The notes under the pieces were generated by a model. That model searched no databases. It was not told the origin of the DNA and worked only from the letters and a program-made list of their open reading frames with translations. A program made the position numbers and the translations under genes. DNA of 64,000 bases from Aliihoeflea sp023389195 (GTDB lineage: Bacteria; Pseudomonadota; Alphaproteobacteria; Rhizobiales; Rhizobiaceae), in the NCBI GenBank assembly GCA_023389195.1, contig JAEWET010000029.1, positions 30,552 through 94,551 on the forward strand, given 5' to 3'. Shown piece by piece: positions 1 to 8,711 of this stretch (positions within the stretch are counted from its first letter, which is position 1; each line of letters starts with the position of its first letter).

Positions 1-1
1 C

Positions 2-502
2 GTCCAGCACGACAGCGAGGACGAATTGCTGACGGGCCTGGTCAGGGCCGCGCGCGAGGAAGTGGAGGCGGCGACGGGGCTGGCGCTGATGGCGCAGAGC
101 TGGCGCAAGGTGCTCGACGCGCTGCCGGGCGACCGGACGGTGCGCCTGACGCCGCATCCCGTGCGCGAGGTTCTGTCGGTGACGGTGTTCGGCGAGGACG
201 GCGAGGGATCGGTGGTCGACCCGGCGGGCTATGTCGTCGACGCGGTGTCACGGCCGGCGCGGGTTCATTTCAAGGTGGCCCTGGCGCCGACGGCATCGCT
301 GAACGGCATCGAGATCGATTTCGTGGCAGGCCATGGCGAGGCGGCGACGGACGTGCCCGACCTGTTGAAGCGTGCGGTGCTGGTGCTGGTGGCGCACTGG
401 TACGAATTTCGCGGGGTGCATGGCGCGGGCGACCAGCCGGTTTCGTATCCGGCCGGCTACGAGCGGCTGATCGCGCCGTTCAAGCGCAGGAGGATCGCGT
501 GA
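2..502 (+). CDS. GTA head-tail connector protein (gp6-like, phiE125 gp8 family), 5' end outside the window
   Basis: Structural protein expected to sit between the capsid portal and the tail of a gene transfer agent particle. The reading frame is open to the left edge (it reads VQHDSEDELLTGLVRAAREE), so the true start lies upstream and the TTG at 26 is not the start. The stretch SEDELLTGLVRAAREEVEAA and the later HWYEFRG segment are typical of the phiE125 gp8 / HK97 gp6-like connectors. It is followed at once by a head-closure gene, as in the R. capsulatus GTA order (gene 6 then gene 7). The family call is by recognition of this pattern and of the syntenic series of ten further GTA genes; the missing N-terminus is probably only a few tens of residues. 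Confidence 0.8.
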   Translation, partial: VQHDSEDELLTGLVRAAREEVEAATGLALMAQSWRKVLDALPGDRTVRLTPHPVREVLSVTVFGEDGEGSVVDPAGYVVDAVSRPARVHFKVALAPTASLNGIEIDFVAGHGEAATDVPDLLKRAVLVLVAHWYEFRGVHGAGDQPVSYPAGYERLIAPFKRRRIA

Positions 503-831
503 TGGAGTTCATCGATCCAGGGATGCTGCACACCGAACTGATCGTGGAAGATGCGATCGAGAGCGGCGACGGGGCGGGTGGCGTCGTGCGCGAGTGGGTC
601 GAGGTGGCGACGCTGTTCGCACATGTCGAGCCGGTGCGGGCGCGGATGCGCTACGGCGCGGATCAGCGGCAGGTGGACATCACCCACCGCATCACGCTGC
701 GCCATCGCGACGGACTCTTCCGGCGGATGCGGCTTCGCCGCGGCGAGCGGGTCTTCGCCATCGAAACCATCACCGACCCGGATGAGACGGGGCGCTATCT
801 CGTCTGCGAGACGCGGGAGACGGGGCGATGA
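502..831 (+). CDS. GTA head-closure / head-tail adaptor protein (gp7-like)
   Basis: A protein of 109 residues with the head-tail adaptor (SPP1 gp16-like) pattern: it opens with a short acidic segment, has EWVEVATLFAHVEP in the first half, then DITHRITLRHRDG and a basic RRMRLRRGERVFAIETI strand pair, and ends near residue 109. These proteins close the head after DNA packaging and dock the tail. I take the ATG at 502, which shares its A with the TGA of the preceding gene; a GTG one codon earlier is possible. Position between the connector and the tail-terminator gene matches GTA gene 7. Length is normal for the family. The downstream 53-codon ORF begins inside its last codons (ATGA overlap), suggesting translational coupling. 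Confidence 0.8.
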   Translation: MEFIDPGMLHTELIVEDAIESGDGAGGVVREWVEVATLFAHVEPVRARMRYGADQRQVDITHRITLRHRDGLFRRMRLRRGERVFAIETITDPDETGRYLVCETRETGR

Positions 832-989
832 AGGCGGCGATACGCACGACCGGCGACGATCTCGTCAGGAGCCTGCGCAGCCTGCTGCACGGCATGGCGG
901 ACGACGTTGCGTCAGGCTATCGTGGCGAGCGGGAGCGCCGGACGGGCGAGGAGGGGCGAGGAGGGGCGGATGACAAGCGCGGCACTTGA
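828..989 (+). CDS. Small GTA-locus protein, 53 residues, function unknown
   Basis: A short ORF reading MKAAIRTTGDDLVRSLRSLL at its N-terminus and ending in a Gly/Arg/Glu-rich tail. Its ATG overlaps the stop of the head-closure gene (ATGA), and its 3' end runs 20 bases into the next gene, so it sits exactly where a coupled gene would be. The first 30 residues could form an amphipathic helix; the tail looks disordered. I do not recognise a family. My impression is that small unnamed ORFs occur at this point in other Hyphomicrobiales GTA clusters, but this was not checked. It could be spurious: it is short and its last 20 codons lie in low-complexity gggcgaggag-type sequence that also provides the ribosome-binding site of the next gene. 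Confidence 0.5.
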   Translation: MKAAIRTTGDDLVRSLRSLLHGMADDVASGYRGERERRTGEEGRGGADDKRGT

Positions 990-1380
990 GCTTCAGCGGG
1001 GCGTCTTCGCAACCTTGCAGGCGAATGCAGACCTGGCCGCCGCCATGGGCGCGGTTCGGCTGTACGACCAGGCGCCGGCCAATGCGAAGTTTCCTTACCT
1101 GACGTTCGGACGAACCGCCCTCTACGACTGGTCGACCGATACGGAGACCGGGGCGGAACACCTCGTCACCTTACACGTCTGGTCGAAGGAGAGCGGCAAG
1201 AGCGAATGCCACGCGCTTATCGAAATGGTGCGGGCGGCGCTCGACGACGCGGCGCTGGCCCTCGACGGACATGCGCTGATCCGGCTGCGCGCCGAATACT
1301 CCGAAGTCCGCTACGAGGACGACAATGACGTCCATCACGGACTGATCCGATTTCGCGCGCTGACCGAAGCGGCAAGCTGA
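970..1380 (+). CDS. GTA tail terminator / tail completion protein (gp8-like, DUF3168)
   Basis: 136 residues. The pattern is that of DUF3168 tail-terminator proteins: an N-terminal helix (ALELQRGVFATLQANADLAA), the segment VRLYDQAPANAKFPYLTFG, then DTETGAEHLVTLHVWS and a C-terminal strand ending in LIRFRALTEAA. It caps the tail tube and joins it to the head. The ATG is preceded by a purine-rich GAGGAGGGGCGG; longer in-frame extensions upstream (to 907) would run through the preceding small ORF and are rejected. Order matches GTA gene 8. Forty bases separate it from the major tail gene, the widest gap in the early part of the cluster. Confidence 0.85.
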   Translation: MTSAALELQRGVFATLQANADLAAAMGAVRLYDQAPANAKFPYLTFGRTALYDWSTDTETGAEHLVTLHVWSKESGKSECHALIEMVRAALDDAALALDGHALIRLRAEYSEVRYEDDNDVHHGLIRFRALTEAAS

Positions 1381-1420
1381 ATTCACTGACATCGTTGAAC
1401 ATTTTTACCTGGAGGCCTTC

Positions 1421-1837
1421 ATGGTTGCTCAGAAGGGCAAGGATCTGTTGCTCAAACTCGACCCGGACGGGTCGGGCATTTTCGTCACCATCGCCGGGCT
1501 GCGGACCAAGCGGTTGGCGTTCAACTCCGAGACCGTCGATGTGACCAACGCGGATTCGGCGGGCCGCTGGCGAGAGCTTCTGGCGGGCGCCGGCGTGCAG
1601 AGGGCATCGGTCAGCGGCTCGGGCATCTTCAAGGACCAGGCCTCGGACGTGCTTCTGCGCGAACGCTTCTTCGAAGGCGCGATCTCGGCCTGGCAACTCG
1701 CGATCCCAAATTTCGGCGTGATCGAAGGGCCGTTCCAGATCACCGCGCTCGAATATGCGGGCAGCCATGACGGCGAGGTCACGTTCGAGGCGGCGCTGGA
1801 ATCGGCCGGCGCGCTGAGCTTTGCGGAGGCCGCATGA
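1421..1837 (+). CDS. GTA major tail protein (gp9-like, TP901-1 / phage tail tube family)
   Basis: 138 residues forming the tail tube subunit. The N-terminus MVAQKGKDLLLKLD followed by AGLRTKRLAFNSETVDVTNAD and RELLAGAGVQRASVSGSGIF is the classic signature of the GTA/TP901-1 major tail protein. An AGGCCTTC stretch precedes the ATG, with a weak GGAGG (CTGGAGG) a few bases further up. The stop overlaps the next start by four bases (ATGA). Size and order match GTA gene 9. The protein is predicted to be soluble and to polymerise into stacked hexamers around the tape measure protein; that role is family knowledge. Confidence 0.9.
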   Translation: MVAQKGKDLLLKLDPDGSGIFVTIAGLRTKRLAFNSETVDVTNADSAGRWRELLAGAGVQRASVSGSGIFKDQASDVLLRERFFEGAISAWQLAIPNFGVIEGPFQITALEYAGSHDGEVTFEAALESAGALSFAEAA

Positions 1838-2166
1838 ACGTGAACCATCGGCGCGGCGAGATTTCCGCGACGCTCGACGGACGTGACTTCCGGCTGTGCC
1901 TGACGCTGGGCGCTTTGGCCGAACTCGAAAGCGCGTTCGAGGCGAACGATCTGGGGGCGCTCGTCGAGCGATTTTCGACGGGCAGGCTCTCGGCCGGCGA
2001 CATGGCGAAGATCATCGGCGCGGGTCTGCGCGGCGGCGGCAATGCGGTGGCCGATAATGAGGTGAGGGCGATGCATTGCGAAGGCGGGGTGACCGGTTTC
2101 GCGGCGATCGTCTCGGACCTCTTGATCGCGACCTTCGCCGGGGAGGCGGGGCCGGCAAACCCTTGA
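1834..2166 (+). CDS. GTA gp10-like tail protein (gene transfer agent family protein, Phage_TAC-type)
   Basis: 110 residues. The start MNVNHRRGEISATLDGRDFR and the phrase LCLTLGALAELESAFEANDL are the hallmark of the gp10 family in GTA clusters, related to tail assembly chaperones. It overlaps the major tail gene by four bases and the next small gene by another four (TTGA), giving a coupled trio like GTA genes 9, 10 and 10.1. Expected role: chaperone of tail tube or tape measure assembly, absent from the finished particle in related phages. No signal peptide or membrane segment. Confidence 0.85.
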   Translation: MNVNHRRGEISATLDGRDFRLCLTLGALAELESAFEANDLGALVERFSTGRLSAGDMAKIIGAGLRGGGNAVADNEVRAMHCEGGVTGFAAIVSDLLIATFAGEAGPANP

Positions 2167-2369
2167 ACGCCGCAGCAGCGCCGACGAGCTGGTTTCCATG
2201 GGACGACGTCCTCGAAACCGGCCTCGGCCTGCTGCGGCTGAAACCGGCCGAGCTTTGGTCGATGACGCCGCGCGAATTCGCCTGGTGCGCCGGGCTGAAC
2301 CGCGCGGCCCGCCCTGCGCCGGCGCGCGACGATCTCGGCGCGCTGATGGCGCGCTTTCCCGATCTTTGA
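2163..2369 (+). CDS. GTA tail assembly chaperone (gp10.1-like, rcc01693 family)
   Basis: 68 residues if the TTG at 2163 is the start. That codon overlaps the stop of the preceding gene (TTGA), and everything upstream in this frame is the shadow of that gene. The conserved core is WFPWDDVLETGLGLLRL, then KPAELWSMTPREFAWCAGL, which is the rcc01693 / Phage_TAC_2 pattern (tail chaperone that often carries a one-helix PXEFW-like motif). It is followed after 12 bases, with a good GAAGGAGA ribosome-binding site, by the tape measure gene, the normal order for tail chaperones. The non-ATG start is inferred from the overlap and family length. Confidence 0.75.
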   Translation: MNAAAAPTSWFPWDDVLETGLGLLRLKPAELWSMTPREFAWCAGLNRAARPAPARDDLGALMARFPDL

Positions 2370-2381
2370 AGGAGACCTGCG

Positions 2382-2945
2382 ATGGACGAGACGTTCACCG
2401 TGTCGATCGAGGCCGACACGGCGCCCTTTGCCGCGGCGCTGTCGAACCTCGAAAAACTGTCGTCGCGCTTCGGCGACCAGCTTGGCGGGGCGCTGCGGGC
2501 GGCGACCGTCAGCGGACGGTCGCTCGACGACATCTTGCGCCGCATCGGCCTGAACCTGGCCGGCATGGCGCTGAGCCAGGGGCTGAAGCCGCTGAGCGGA
2601 CTGGCGTCGAGCGCGTTGAGTGGGCTGCTCGGCGGGATCGTGCCGTTCGCCAAGGGCGGCGTGCCGGGCTCGATCACGCCGTTCGCGCAAGGGGGCGTCG
2701 TATCGGGCCCGACGCTGTTTCCGATGGCGCGCGGGGCAGGGATGATGGGCGAGGCGGGCGCGGAGGCGATCCTGCCGCTGCAGCGCTCCGCTGATGGGCG
2801 GCTCGGCGTAGCGGCGAGCGGCGGCGGTGGCGTCAACGTCGTCTTCAACGTGACGGCGGCGGACGCGAATTCCTTCCGCAAATCCGAGGCGCAGATCACC
2901 GGCTTGCTGGCGCGGGCGGTCTCGCGCGGCACACGAACCCTTTAG
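2382..2945 (+). CDS. GTA tail tape measure protein (gp11-like, short form)
   Basis: 187 residues, close to the short GTA tape measure protein (gp11, about 200) and much shorter than typical phage tape measures, which fits the very short GTA tail. The N-terminal half has a helix-rich stretch around LSNLEKLSSRFGDQLGGALR; the centre is Gly/Ala-rich with two copies of the motif PFAKGG / PFAQGGV followed by GEAGAEAILPLQR, a feature of lambda-type tape measure C-termini. The start is set by the GAAGGAGAC upstream. It fixes tail length and is probably ejected with DNA. Confidence 0.8.
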   Translation: MDETFTVSIEADTAPFAAALSNLEKLSSRFGDQLGGALRAATVSGRSLDDILRRIGLNLAGMALSQGLKPLSGLASSALSGLLGGIVPFAKGGVPGSITPFAQGGVVSGPTLFPMARGAGMMGEAGAEAILPLQRSADGRLGVAASGGGGVNVVFNVTAADANSFRKSEAQITGLLARAVSRGTRTL

Positions 2946-2950
2946 AGGCA

Positions 2951-3586
2951 ATGATGGACGCATTTCACGATGAGCGGTTTCCGACCGCGATCTCATTCGG
3001 CGCGACCGGCGGCCTGGAACGGCGCGTCGAGATCGTCACCATGACGTCGGGCGAAGAACGGCGCAATTTGCGCCAGAGCCGCTCGCGACGGCGCTTCGAC
3101 GCCGGCACCGGGCTGCGCGCACTGGACGATCTGGGCGAGATCGTCGCCTTCTTCGAAGCGCGGCGCGGGGCGCTGCATGCGTTCCGCTTCCGCGACGCTT
3201 TCGACCACAAATCCAGTGGGTTGGGTGACGAACCCGAATCGATGGACCAGGAGATCGGGATCGGCGACGGCGAGACCGCCGCGTTCCAACTCGCCAAGAG
3301 GTATGGCAGCGGGGCCGAGGCGTATCAGCGTGAGATCACGCTGCCGGTTGAAGGATCGGTGCAGGTGGCCGTGGACGGGTTCGCGCTTGGCGCGAGCGCG
3401 TTCACCGTCGACACGCTGACGGGGGTCGTAACGCTCGATGCAGCGCCGGCGGAGGGCAGCCTGGTGACGGCCGGGTTCCTGTTCGACATCGCCGCGCGCT
3501 TCGACACGGACCGGCTGGAGATCAGCCTGTCATCGTTCAAGGCGGGGCAGATCCCGTCGATCCCGATTGTCGAGGTGTTCGCATGA
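2951..3586 (+). CDS. GTA distal tail protein (gp12-like, DUF2460 / TIGR02217)
   Basis: 211 residues. The opening MMDAFHDERFPTAISFGATG and GLERRVEIVTMTSGEERRNL is diagnostic for DUF2460, followed by ARGALHAFRFRDAFDHKS and a C-terminal ending SFKAGQIPSIPIVEVFA. In the R. capsulatus GTA this protein forms the ring joining the tail tube to the hub. Two adjacent ATG codons open the frame. Its stop overlaps the gp13 start by four bases, so genes 12, 13 and 14 are coupled. Confidence 0.9.
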   Translation: MMDAFHDERFPTAISFGATGGLERRVEIVTMTSGEERRNLRQSRSRRRFDAGTGLRALDDLGEIVAFFEARRGALHAFRFRDAFDHKSSGLGDEPESMDQEIGIGDGETAAFQLAKRYGSGAEAYQREITLPVEGSVQVAVDGFALGASAFTVDTLTGVVTLDAAPAEGSLVTAGFLFDIAARFDTDRLEISLSSFKAGQIPSIPIVEVFA

Positions 3587-4413
3587 GCGATCTGGCGACG
3601 ACGCTGTGCTTTTGCTGGCGGGTGACGAAGACGGATGGCACGGCGCTCGGATTTACCGATCACGACCGGGATCTGGTTTTCGACGGCTCCAGCTTCGAAC
3701 CGCAGTCAGGCTTCTCGCAGAGCGAGGCGCAGTCCTCGCTGGGGCTGGCGGTCGATACGGCCGAGATCGAGGGCGCGCTGTCGTCGACGCGGCTTTCGGA
3801 GGCGGAGATCGATGCGGGGCTGTTCGACGGTGCGAAGGTCGAGACGTTCCGTGTCGACTGGAACGCGCCGGACGGGGCCGAACTGATCCGCGTATCGGCC
3901 ATCGGCAAGATCATTCGGCGCGACGGGGCTTTGGTGGCCGAACTCGAAAGCCTGGTACGCAATCTCGATCGGCCGGCGGGGCGATATTTGCGGCGAAGCT
4001 GCGATGCGGAGCTTGGTGATGCAAGGTGCGGGGTCGCGATGGCGGGGTTCGGGGCTGCAGGGATTGTCGTCGCGCGAGCGGGAACGGGGATCTATGTTGT
4101 CTCGGGGCTCGACGCCTTTGGGGATGGCTGGTTCGGCGGCGGGAGACTGACAAGCGAGGGTCAGTCCTATCGCGTGACAGCGCATCGGCGGGGGGCGGAG
4201 GGCGTTCTGGTGACGCTGGATGGCGGGGATGACCTTGCACTGGGAGCCGCGTTCGCGATCACGGCGGGCTGCGACAAATCGTTTTCGACCTGTCGAGACA
4301 AGTTCGCCAACACGCTGAACTTTCGTGGGTTTCCGCACCTGCCCGGCAATGACGTCGCCTATGGCTATGTGAGCGAGGATGGGGTGTTCGACGGCGGGGC
4401 GATCGTTCCATGA
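3583..4413 (+). CDS. GTA tail hub protein with likely Fe-S cluster (gp13-like, DUF2163 / TIGR02218)
   Basis: 276 residues. The N-terminal domain has FCWRVTKTDGTALGFTDHDR and EIEGALSSTRLSEAEIDAG, the DUF2163 signature. Four cysteines are placed as in the RcGTA hub protein, where an iron-sulfur cluster was reported: C140 and C149 (SCDAELGDARCGV) and C230 and C237 (CDKSFSTCRDKFAN). All four are intact here, so the product looks functional although the downstream megatron gene is interrupted. It overlaps both neighbours by four bases. The Fe-S assignment is by analogy with the published RcGTA structure. Confidence 0.9.
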   Translation: MSDLATTLCFCWRVTKTDGTALGFTDHDRDLVFDGSSFEPQSGFSQSEAQSSLGLAVDTAEIEGALSSTRLSEAEIDAGLFDGAKVETFRVDWNAPDGAELIRVSAIGKIIRRDGALVAELESLVRNLDRPAGRYLRRSCDAELGDARCGVAMAGFGAAGIVVARAGTGIYVVSGLDAFGDGWFGGGRLTSEGQSYRVTAHRRGAEGVLVTLDGGDDLALGAAFAITAGCDKSFSTCRDKFANTLNFRGFPHLPGNDVAYGYVSEDGVFDGGAIVP

Positions 4414-4832
4414 GGCGCGCGGAGGTGTTGCACGAAGCGCGGCGCTGGATCGGGACGCCCTATCGGCATCAGGGATCGCGGCTGGGCGTCGGATGCGACT
4501 GTTTGGGCCTGCTGCGCGGCATCTGGCGCGGCCTCTATGGCTGCGAGCCGGAACCGATGCCGGCCTATTCGCGCGACTGGGCCGAGGCGCGGACGGATGA
4601 GCCGCTGCTGGAGGCTGCGCGGCGGCATATGGTCGAAATCGCGCCGGGCGAGGCTATGCCGGGCGACGTTCTTGCCTTTCGCTGGCGTCGGCATCTGCCG
4701 GCCAAGCACCTCGCCGTTCTCGCCGACGCCGAGACGATCATCCACGCCTATGAAGGCCACGCGGTGGCGGTTTCGCCGCTCGTGCCGGCATGGCGGTCGC
4801 GCATCGCGGCGGCGTTTCGATTTCCAGACTGA
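4410..4832 (+). CDS. GTA-associated NlpC/P60 family cell wall peptidase (gp14-like, TIGR02219)
   Basis: 140 residues. Expected to cleave peptide stems of peptidoglycan so that the tail tip can cross the cell wall. The motif LGVGCDCLGLLRG carries the likely nucleophile C31 of the D-C-x-G-L pattern, the catalytic His is probably that of KHLAVLADA, and the third polar residue the His of IIHAYEGHAV. No signal peptide, as expected for a tail-borne peptidase. The N-terminus RAEVLHEARRWIGTPYRHQG is typical. It is coupled to gp13 by overlap and followed after 12 bases by the megatron start. Confidence 0.9.
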   Translation: MRRAEVLHEARRWIGTPYRHQGSRLGVGCDCLGLLRGIWRGLYGCEPEPMPAYSRDWAEARTDEPLLEAARRHMVEIAPGEAMPGDVLAFRWRRHLPAKHLAVLADAETIIHAYEGHAVAVSPLVPAWRSRIAAAFRFPD

Positions 4833-4844
4833 CCGGGGAACTTT

Positions 4845-7800
4845 ATGGCGACAATCGTTCTGCAGGCGGCCGGGTCGTTTCTCGGCGGCTATCTCGGCAC
4901 GTTCGGTGCGGCGATCGGCTCGGCGGCGGGTGCGATCGGCGGCTAACTCGTCGACCGCGCGCTGATCAACGGCTCGCAGCGCATCGAGGGGCCGCGGCTG
5001 TCGGGCATGCGGCCGTTCCAGGCGGAAGAGGGCGTGCCGCTGGCGCAGGCCTTCGGCACGGCGCGGATCGCCGGCAACCTGATCTGGGCGACGCGTTTCG
5101 AGGAAGAGAGCCGGACCGAGCGGCAGGGCGGCAAGGGCGGGCCGAAGACGACGACCTACAGCTATTTCGCCAATGCGGCCTTCGCGCTGTGCGAGGGCGA
5201 GATTGCGAGCGTGCGGCGGATCTGGGCGGATGGGCGCGAGATCGACCGCGAGCGCTTCGACATCCGTGTCTATCGAGGCGGCGAGGACCAGCAGCCCGAC
5301 CCGTTGATCGCGGCGAAGCAGGGCGATGCGCCGGCCTATCGCGGCGTCGCCTATGTCGTCTTCGACCGGTTTCCACTGACCGATTTCGGCAACCGCCTGC
5401 CGCAATTCCAGTTCGAGGTGGTGCGGCCGGTCGGGGGCTACCAGAATGACGTGCGCGCGGTGGCGCTGATCCCCGGCTCGACCGAATACGGCCTGTCGCC
5501 GGCCGAGGTGACGCGGGCGCGGCCGGGCGGCGAAACGGAGGCGGTGAACCGGCATGTGCTTCACGCCGGCACTGACATCGAGGCTTCGCTTGACGAGCTG
5601 CAGGCGGTGTTTCCGAACCTGAAGCATGTGGCGCTGGTCGTCACCTGGTTCGGCGACGATCTGCGCGCAGGGACATGCCGCGTGCGGCCGGGCGTGACGC
5701 AGGGCAGTCCGGACGGGTTTTCGCAGGACTGGTCGGTATCGGGCGTGGCGCGTGCGGCGGCCTATGTCGTCTCGCAGATCGACGACGCGGCTGCCTATGG
5801 AGGGACGCCGAGCGACCGGTCGGTGATCGACGTGATCGCCGAGATCAACCGACGCGGGCTGAAGGTGACGCTCTATCCATTCATCATGATGGACGTGCCG
5901 GCCGGCAATGCCTTGCCGGACCCTTATGGCGGAGCGGCGCAGGCGGTCTATCCCTGGCGGGGGCGGATCACGGCGATGCCGGCGCCGGGGCAAGCGGGGA
6001 GCCCGGACAAGACGAATGCGATGCAGGGCATCGTCGCGGATTTCGCGGGTGAGGTGGAGCCGGCGGATGTCGTGGTGGCGGGTGAGGGTGTCGCGTGCCT
6101 GCGGCCCGACGACTGGGGCTATCGCCGGCTGGTGCTGCATTATGCGCGTCTGGCGGCGCTGGCGGGCGGCGTCGACGCCTTCCTGCTCGGCTCGGAACTG
6201 CGTGGGCTGACGACGCTGCGCGACGGCTCGAACGGGTTTCCGTTCGTCGAGGTGCTGTGCGAACTGGCGGGCGAGGTGGCGGCGATGCTGCCGCAGGCGC
6301 GCATCAGCTATGGCGCGGACTGGTCGGAATATTTTGGCCACCAGCCGGCGGATGGTTCGGGCGACGTGTTCTTTCACCTCGATCCGCTCTGGGCGCATCC
6401 GGCGGTGTCGGCGGTCGGTATCGACAATTACATGCCGCTGTCGGATTGGCGGGACGGCGACGAGGCGGGCGGCAATCCGGACGGGTTCTCGTCGGCCAAT
6501 GATCGCGACGGCCTGCTCGAAGGTGTCTTCCGCGGTGAGGGTCATGATTTCTTCTACGCCTCGCAGGAGGACCGGGTCGCGCTGCAGCGTATGCCAATCA
6601 GCGATGGGGCGTACGGCAAGGATTGGGTGTTTCGCTACAAGGACATCAAATCCTGGTGGGAGAACCTGCATTTCAACCGGCTGGGCGGCGTCGAACTGTC
6701 TGAGCCGACGGCATGGGTGCCAGCCTCGAAGCCGGTCTGGATGACGGAAATCGGCTGTCCCGCGATCGACAAGGGGCCGAACCAGCCGAATGTCTTTCCC
6801 GACCCGAAGAGTTCCGAGAACGCTGCGCCGCATTTCTCGAACGGCGCAAGAAGCGATGTTGCGCAGGCGCGCTGTCTCGAGGCGCAGCACGCGGCCTGGC
6901 AGCCGGGGCATTCGAGATTCGACGGCGCGCGCAACCCGGTGGCGGCGCTGGAAGGTGGGCGAATGGTCGATCCCGACCGGCTCTATGTCTGGGCCTGGGA
7001 CGCGCGGCCGTTTCCGGCATTTCCGACGCTGGGAGGTGTCTGGGCCGACGGCGCGAACTGGTTTCTCGGCCACTGGCTGAACGGCCGGGCGAGCGGCGTC
7101 GACGTTGCATCGCTCATCGAGACGATCATGACGCGACACGGCCTGCCGCTGCCGGACGTGCGGGATGTGCACCAGACGATCGCGGGCTATGTCGTCGATG
7201 AGCCGGGCACGGCGCGCGCGGCGCTGCAGTCGCTGGTCGAACTCTTCGGCCTCGGTGTCATCGAGAGCGGCGGGACGATCACCTTCCGCGATCCCGAGAT
7301 CGTGGGTGAAGTCGTCGATCTGGTGGAACTCGTCGACGATGGCGGCGTGGTGATCGAGACGACGAGCGAGGCGCAGACGCAAGTCGCGAGCGAAGTCGAA
7401 CTCGCCTATTGCGATCCATTCCGCGAGTATCAGGCGGCGCAAGCACGCGCAGCCAAATTCGAGCCCGGCGCCGACAGCAGGGCGCGGCTCGGCTTTCCCG
7501 GAATGCTGGAGGAAGGGCAGGCGGCCGCGCTTGCCAAGCGCTGGCTCGACCGGCATCGGGCGGGTCGCGAGACGATCAGCTTTGCAACGGCGCCGGCGGC
7601 ACTGTCGACAGGACAGGCCGTGCGTCTCTCGGAGCGGCGTGGCGACAGGGTCTATCGTGTCGAGACGATCGAGGAAGGGCTGACGGCGCGGGTTGTCGCC
7701 AGACGGATCGGCTTGCGGAGCGCGACCGGCTGGCTGGGTATCCAGCCGCCGGTCCATACGCCGCCGAAGCTGCAGGGGCCGCCGGAGGCGATCTGGCTCG

Positions 7801-8699
7801 ACCTGCCGATGGGACCAAATGCGGAGGCGGCCGAAACACGTCTGCGGATCGCGGCCGTAGCGCGGCCGTGGCGAAGCCATCTCGTCTTCGCTTCGCCCGA
7901 CCAAGCGGGCTTCGACCTGCGCGCGCAGGTAGACAGGCCGGCGACGATGGGCCGGCTGGAGGAGCCTGCGCAGCCTGGCAGAAGCGGCGTGATCGACCGC
8001 GTGACGCGCATGCGCCTCAGGCTGCATGGTGGTTCGCTGCAATCGGTGGCGATTGCGGACATGCTCAATGGCGCCAACGCCGCGGCGATCGAAACCGCCA
8101 TCGGTTGGGAAGTTCTCCAGTTCGCCGGTGCAGAGGAAATCGCGCCGGGACTGTGGGAGGTCGGGGATCTGTTGCGTGGGCAACTCGGGACCGAGGATGC
8201 GCTGGCATCCGGTGCCCCGGCAGGCGCGCGGTTCGTACTTCTCGACCGTGCGGTCGTGGCGACGGGTTTGCAGTCGAGCGAGATCGGACGCGAACTCAAC
8301 TGGCGATGCGCGCCCGCCGGATACGATTTGTCCGACCGCTACGCGACCGGCGCGGTCGTCAGCGGCGGAATGCGGGCGCTGGTGCCGCTTTCACCCTGCC
8401 ATTTGCGCTGCAAGCGGGCGGGCGAGGTGGTGACATTCGCCTGGACGCGGCGCGGGCGGATCGATGCCGATAGCTGGCTGGCTGCGGACATCCCGCTTGG
8501 CGAGGCCGAAGAACGCTATCTGGCGACGCTTCTGGACGGAAGCGAGATCGTCGGCGAGGCCGAGACGGTGCTGCCGCGCTGGCCGGTCGATGCGTCACTG
8601 GTCGAGGGGCGCTCCCACCTTCGGCTGCGCGTCAGCCAGATCAGTCTTGCGGCCGGTCCCGGCATCGCAGCCACGCGCGATTTTCACTTCAACACGTAG
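4845..8699 (+). pseudogene. GTA megatron / host-specificity protein (gp15-like, TIM-barrel domain), interrupted by an in-frame TAA
   Basis: The normal start is the ATG at 4845: it gives the family's glycine-rich hydrophobic N-terminus (MATIVLQAAGSFLGGYLGTF) and follows gp14 by 12 bases. After 33 codons comes TAA at 4944-4946, then the same frame continues without a stop for 1,251 codons. From ATG 5007 an ORF of 1,230 residues remains, but no convincing ribosome-binding site precedes it (ctgtcgggc). Beyond that point the protein is well kept: a GTA TIM-barrel-like domain in roughly the first half (WFGDDLRAGTCRVRPG, VTLYPFIMMDVPAGN, YGADWSEYFGHQ) and a phage tail-3 type domain in the second. 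It forms the baseplate and receptor-binding tip. Possibilities: real nonsense mutation, sequencing error, internal restart, or readthrough. The intact remainder argues that any loss is very recent. Confidence 0.75.
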
Positions 8700-8711
8700 A
8701 GGATGGAAAAG

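Noticed and set aside
4365..8183. Open reading frame of 1,272 codons on the minus strand opposite the GTA megatron gene
   Set aside because: It mirrors the codon pattern of the sense gene in GC-rich DNA, is Arg/His-rich with no recognisable domain, and lacks a ribosome-binding site.
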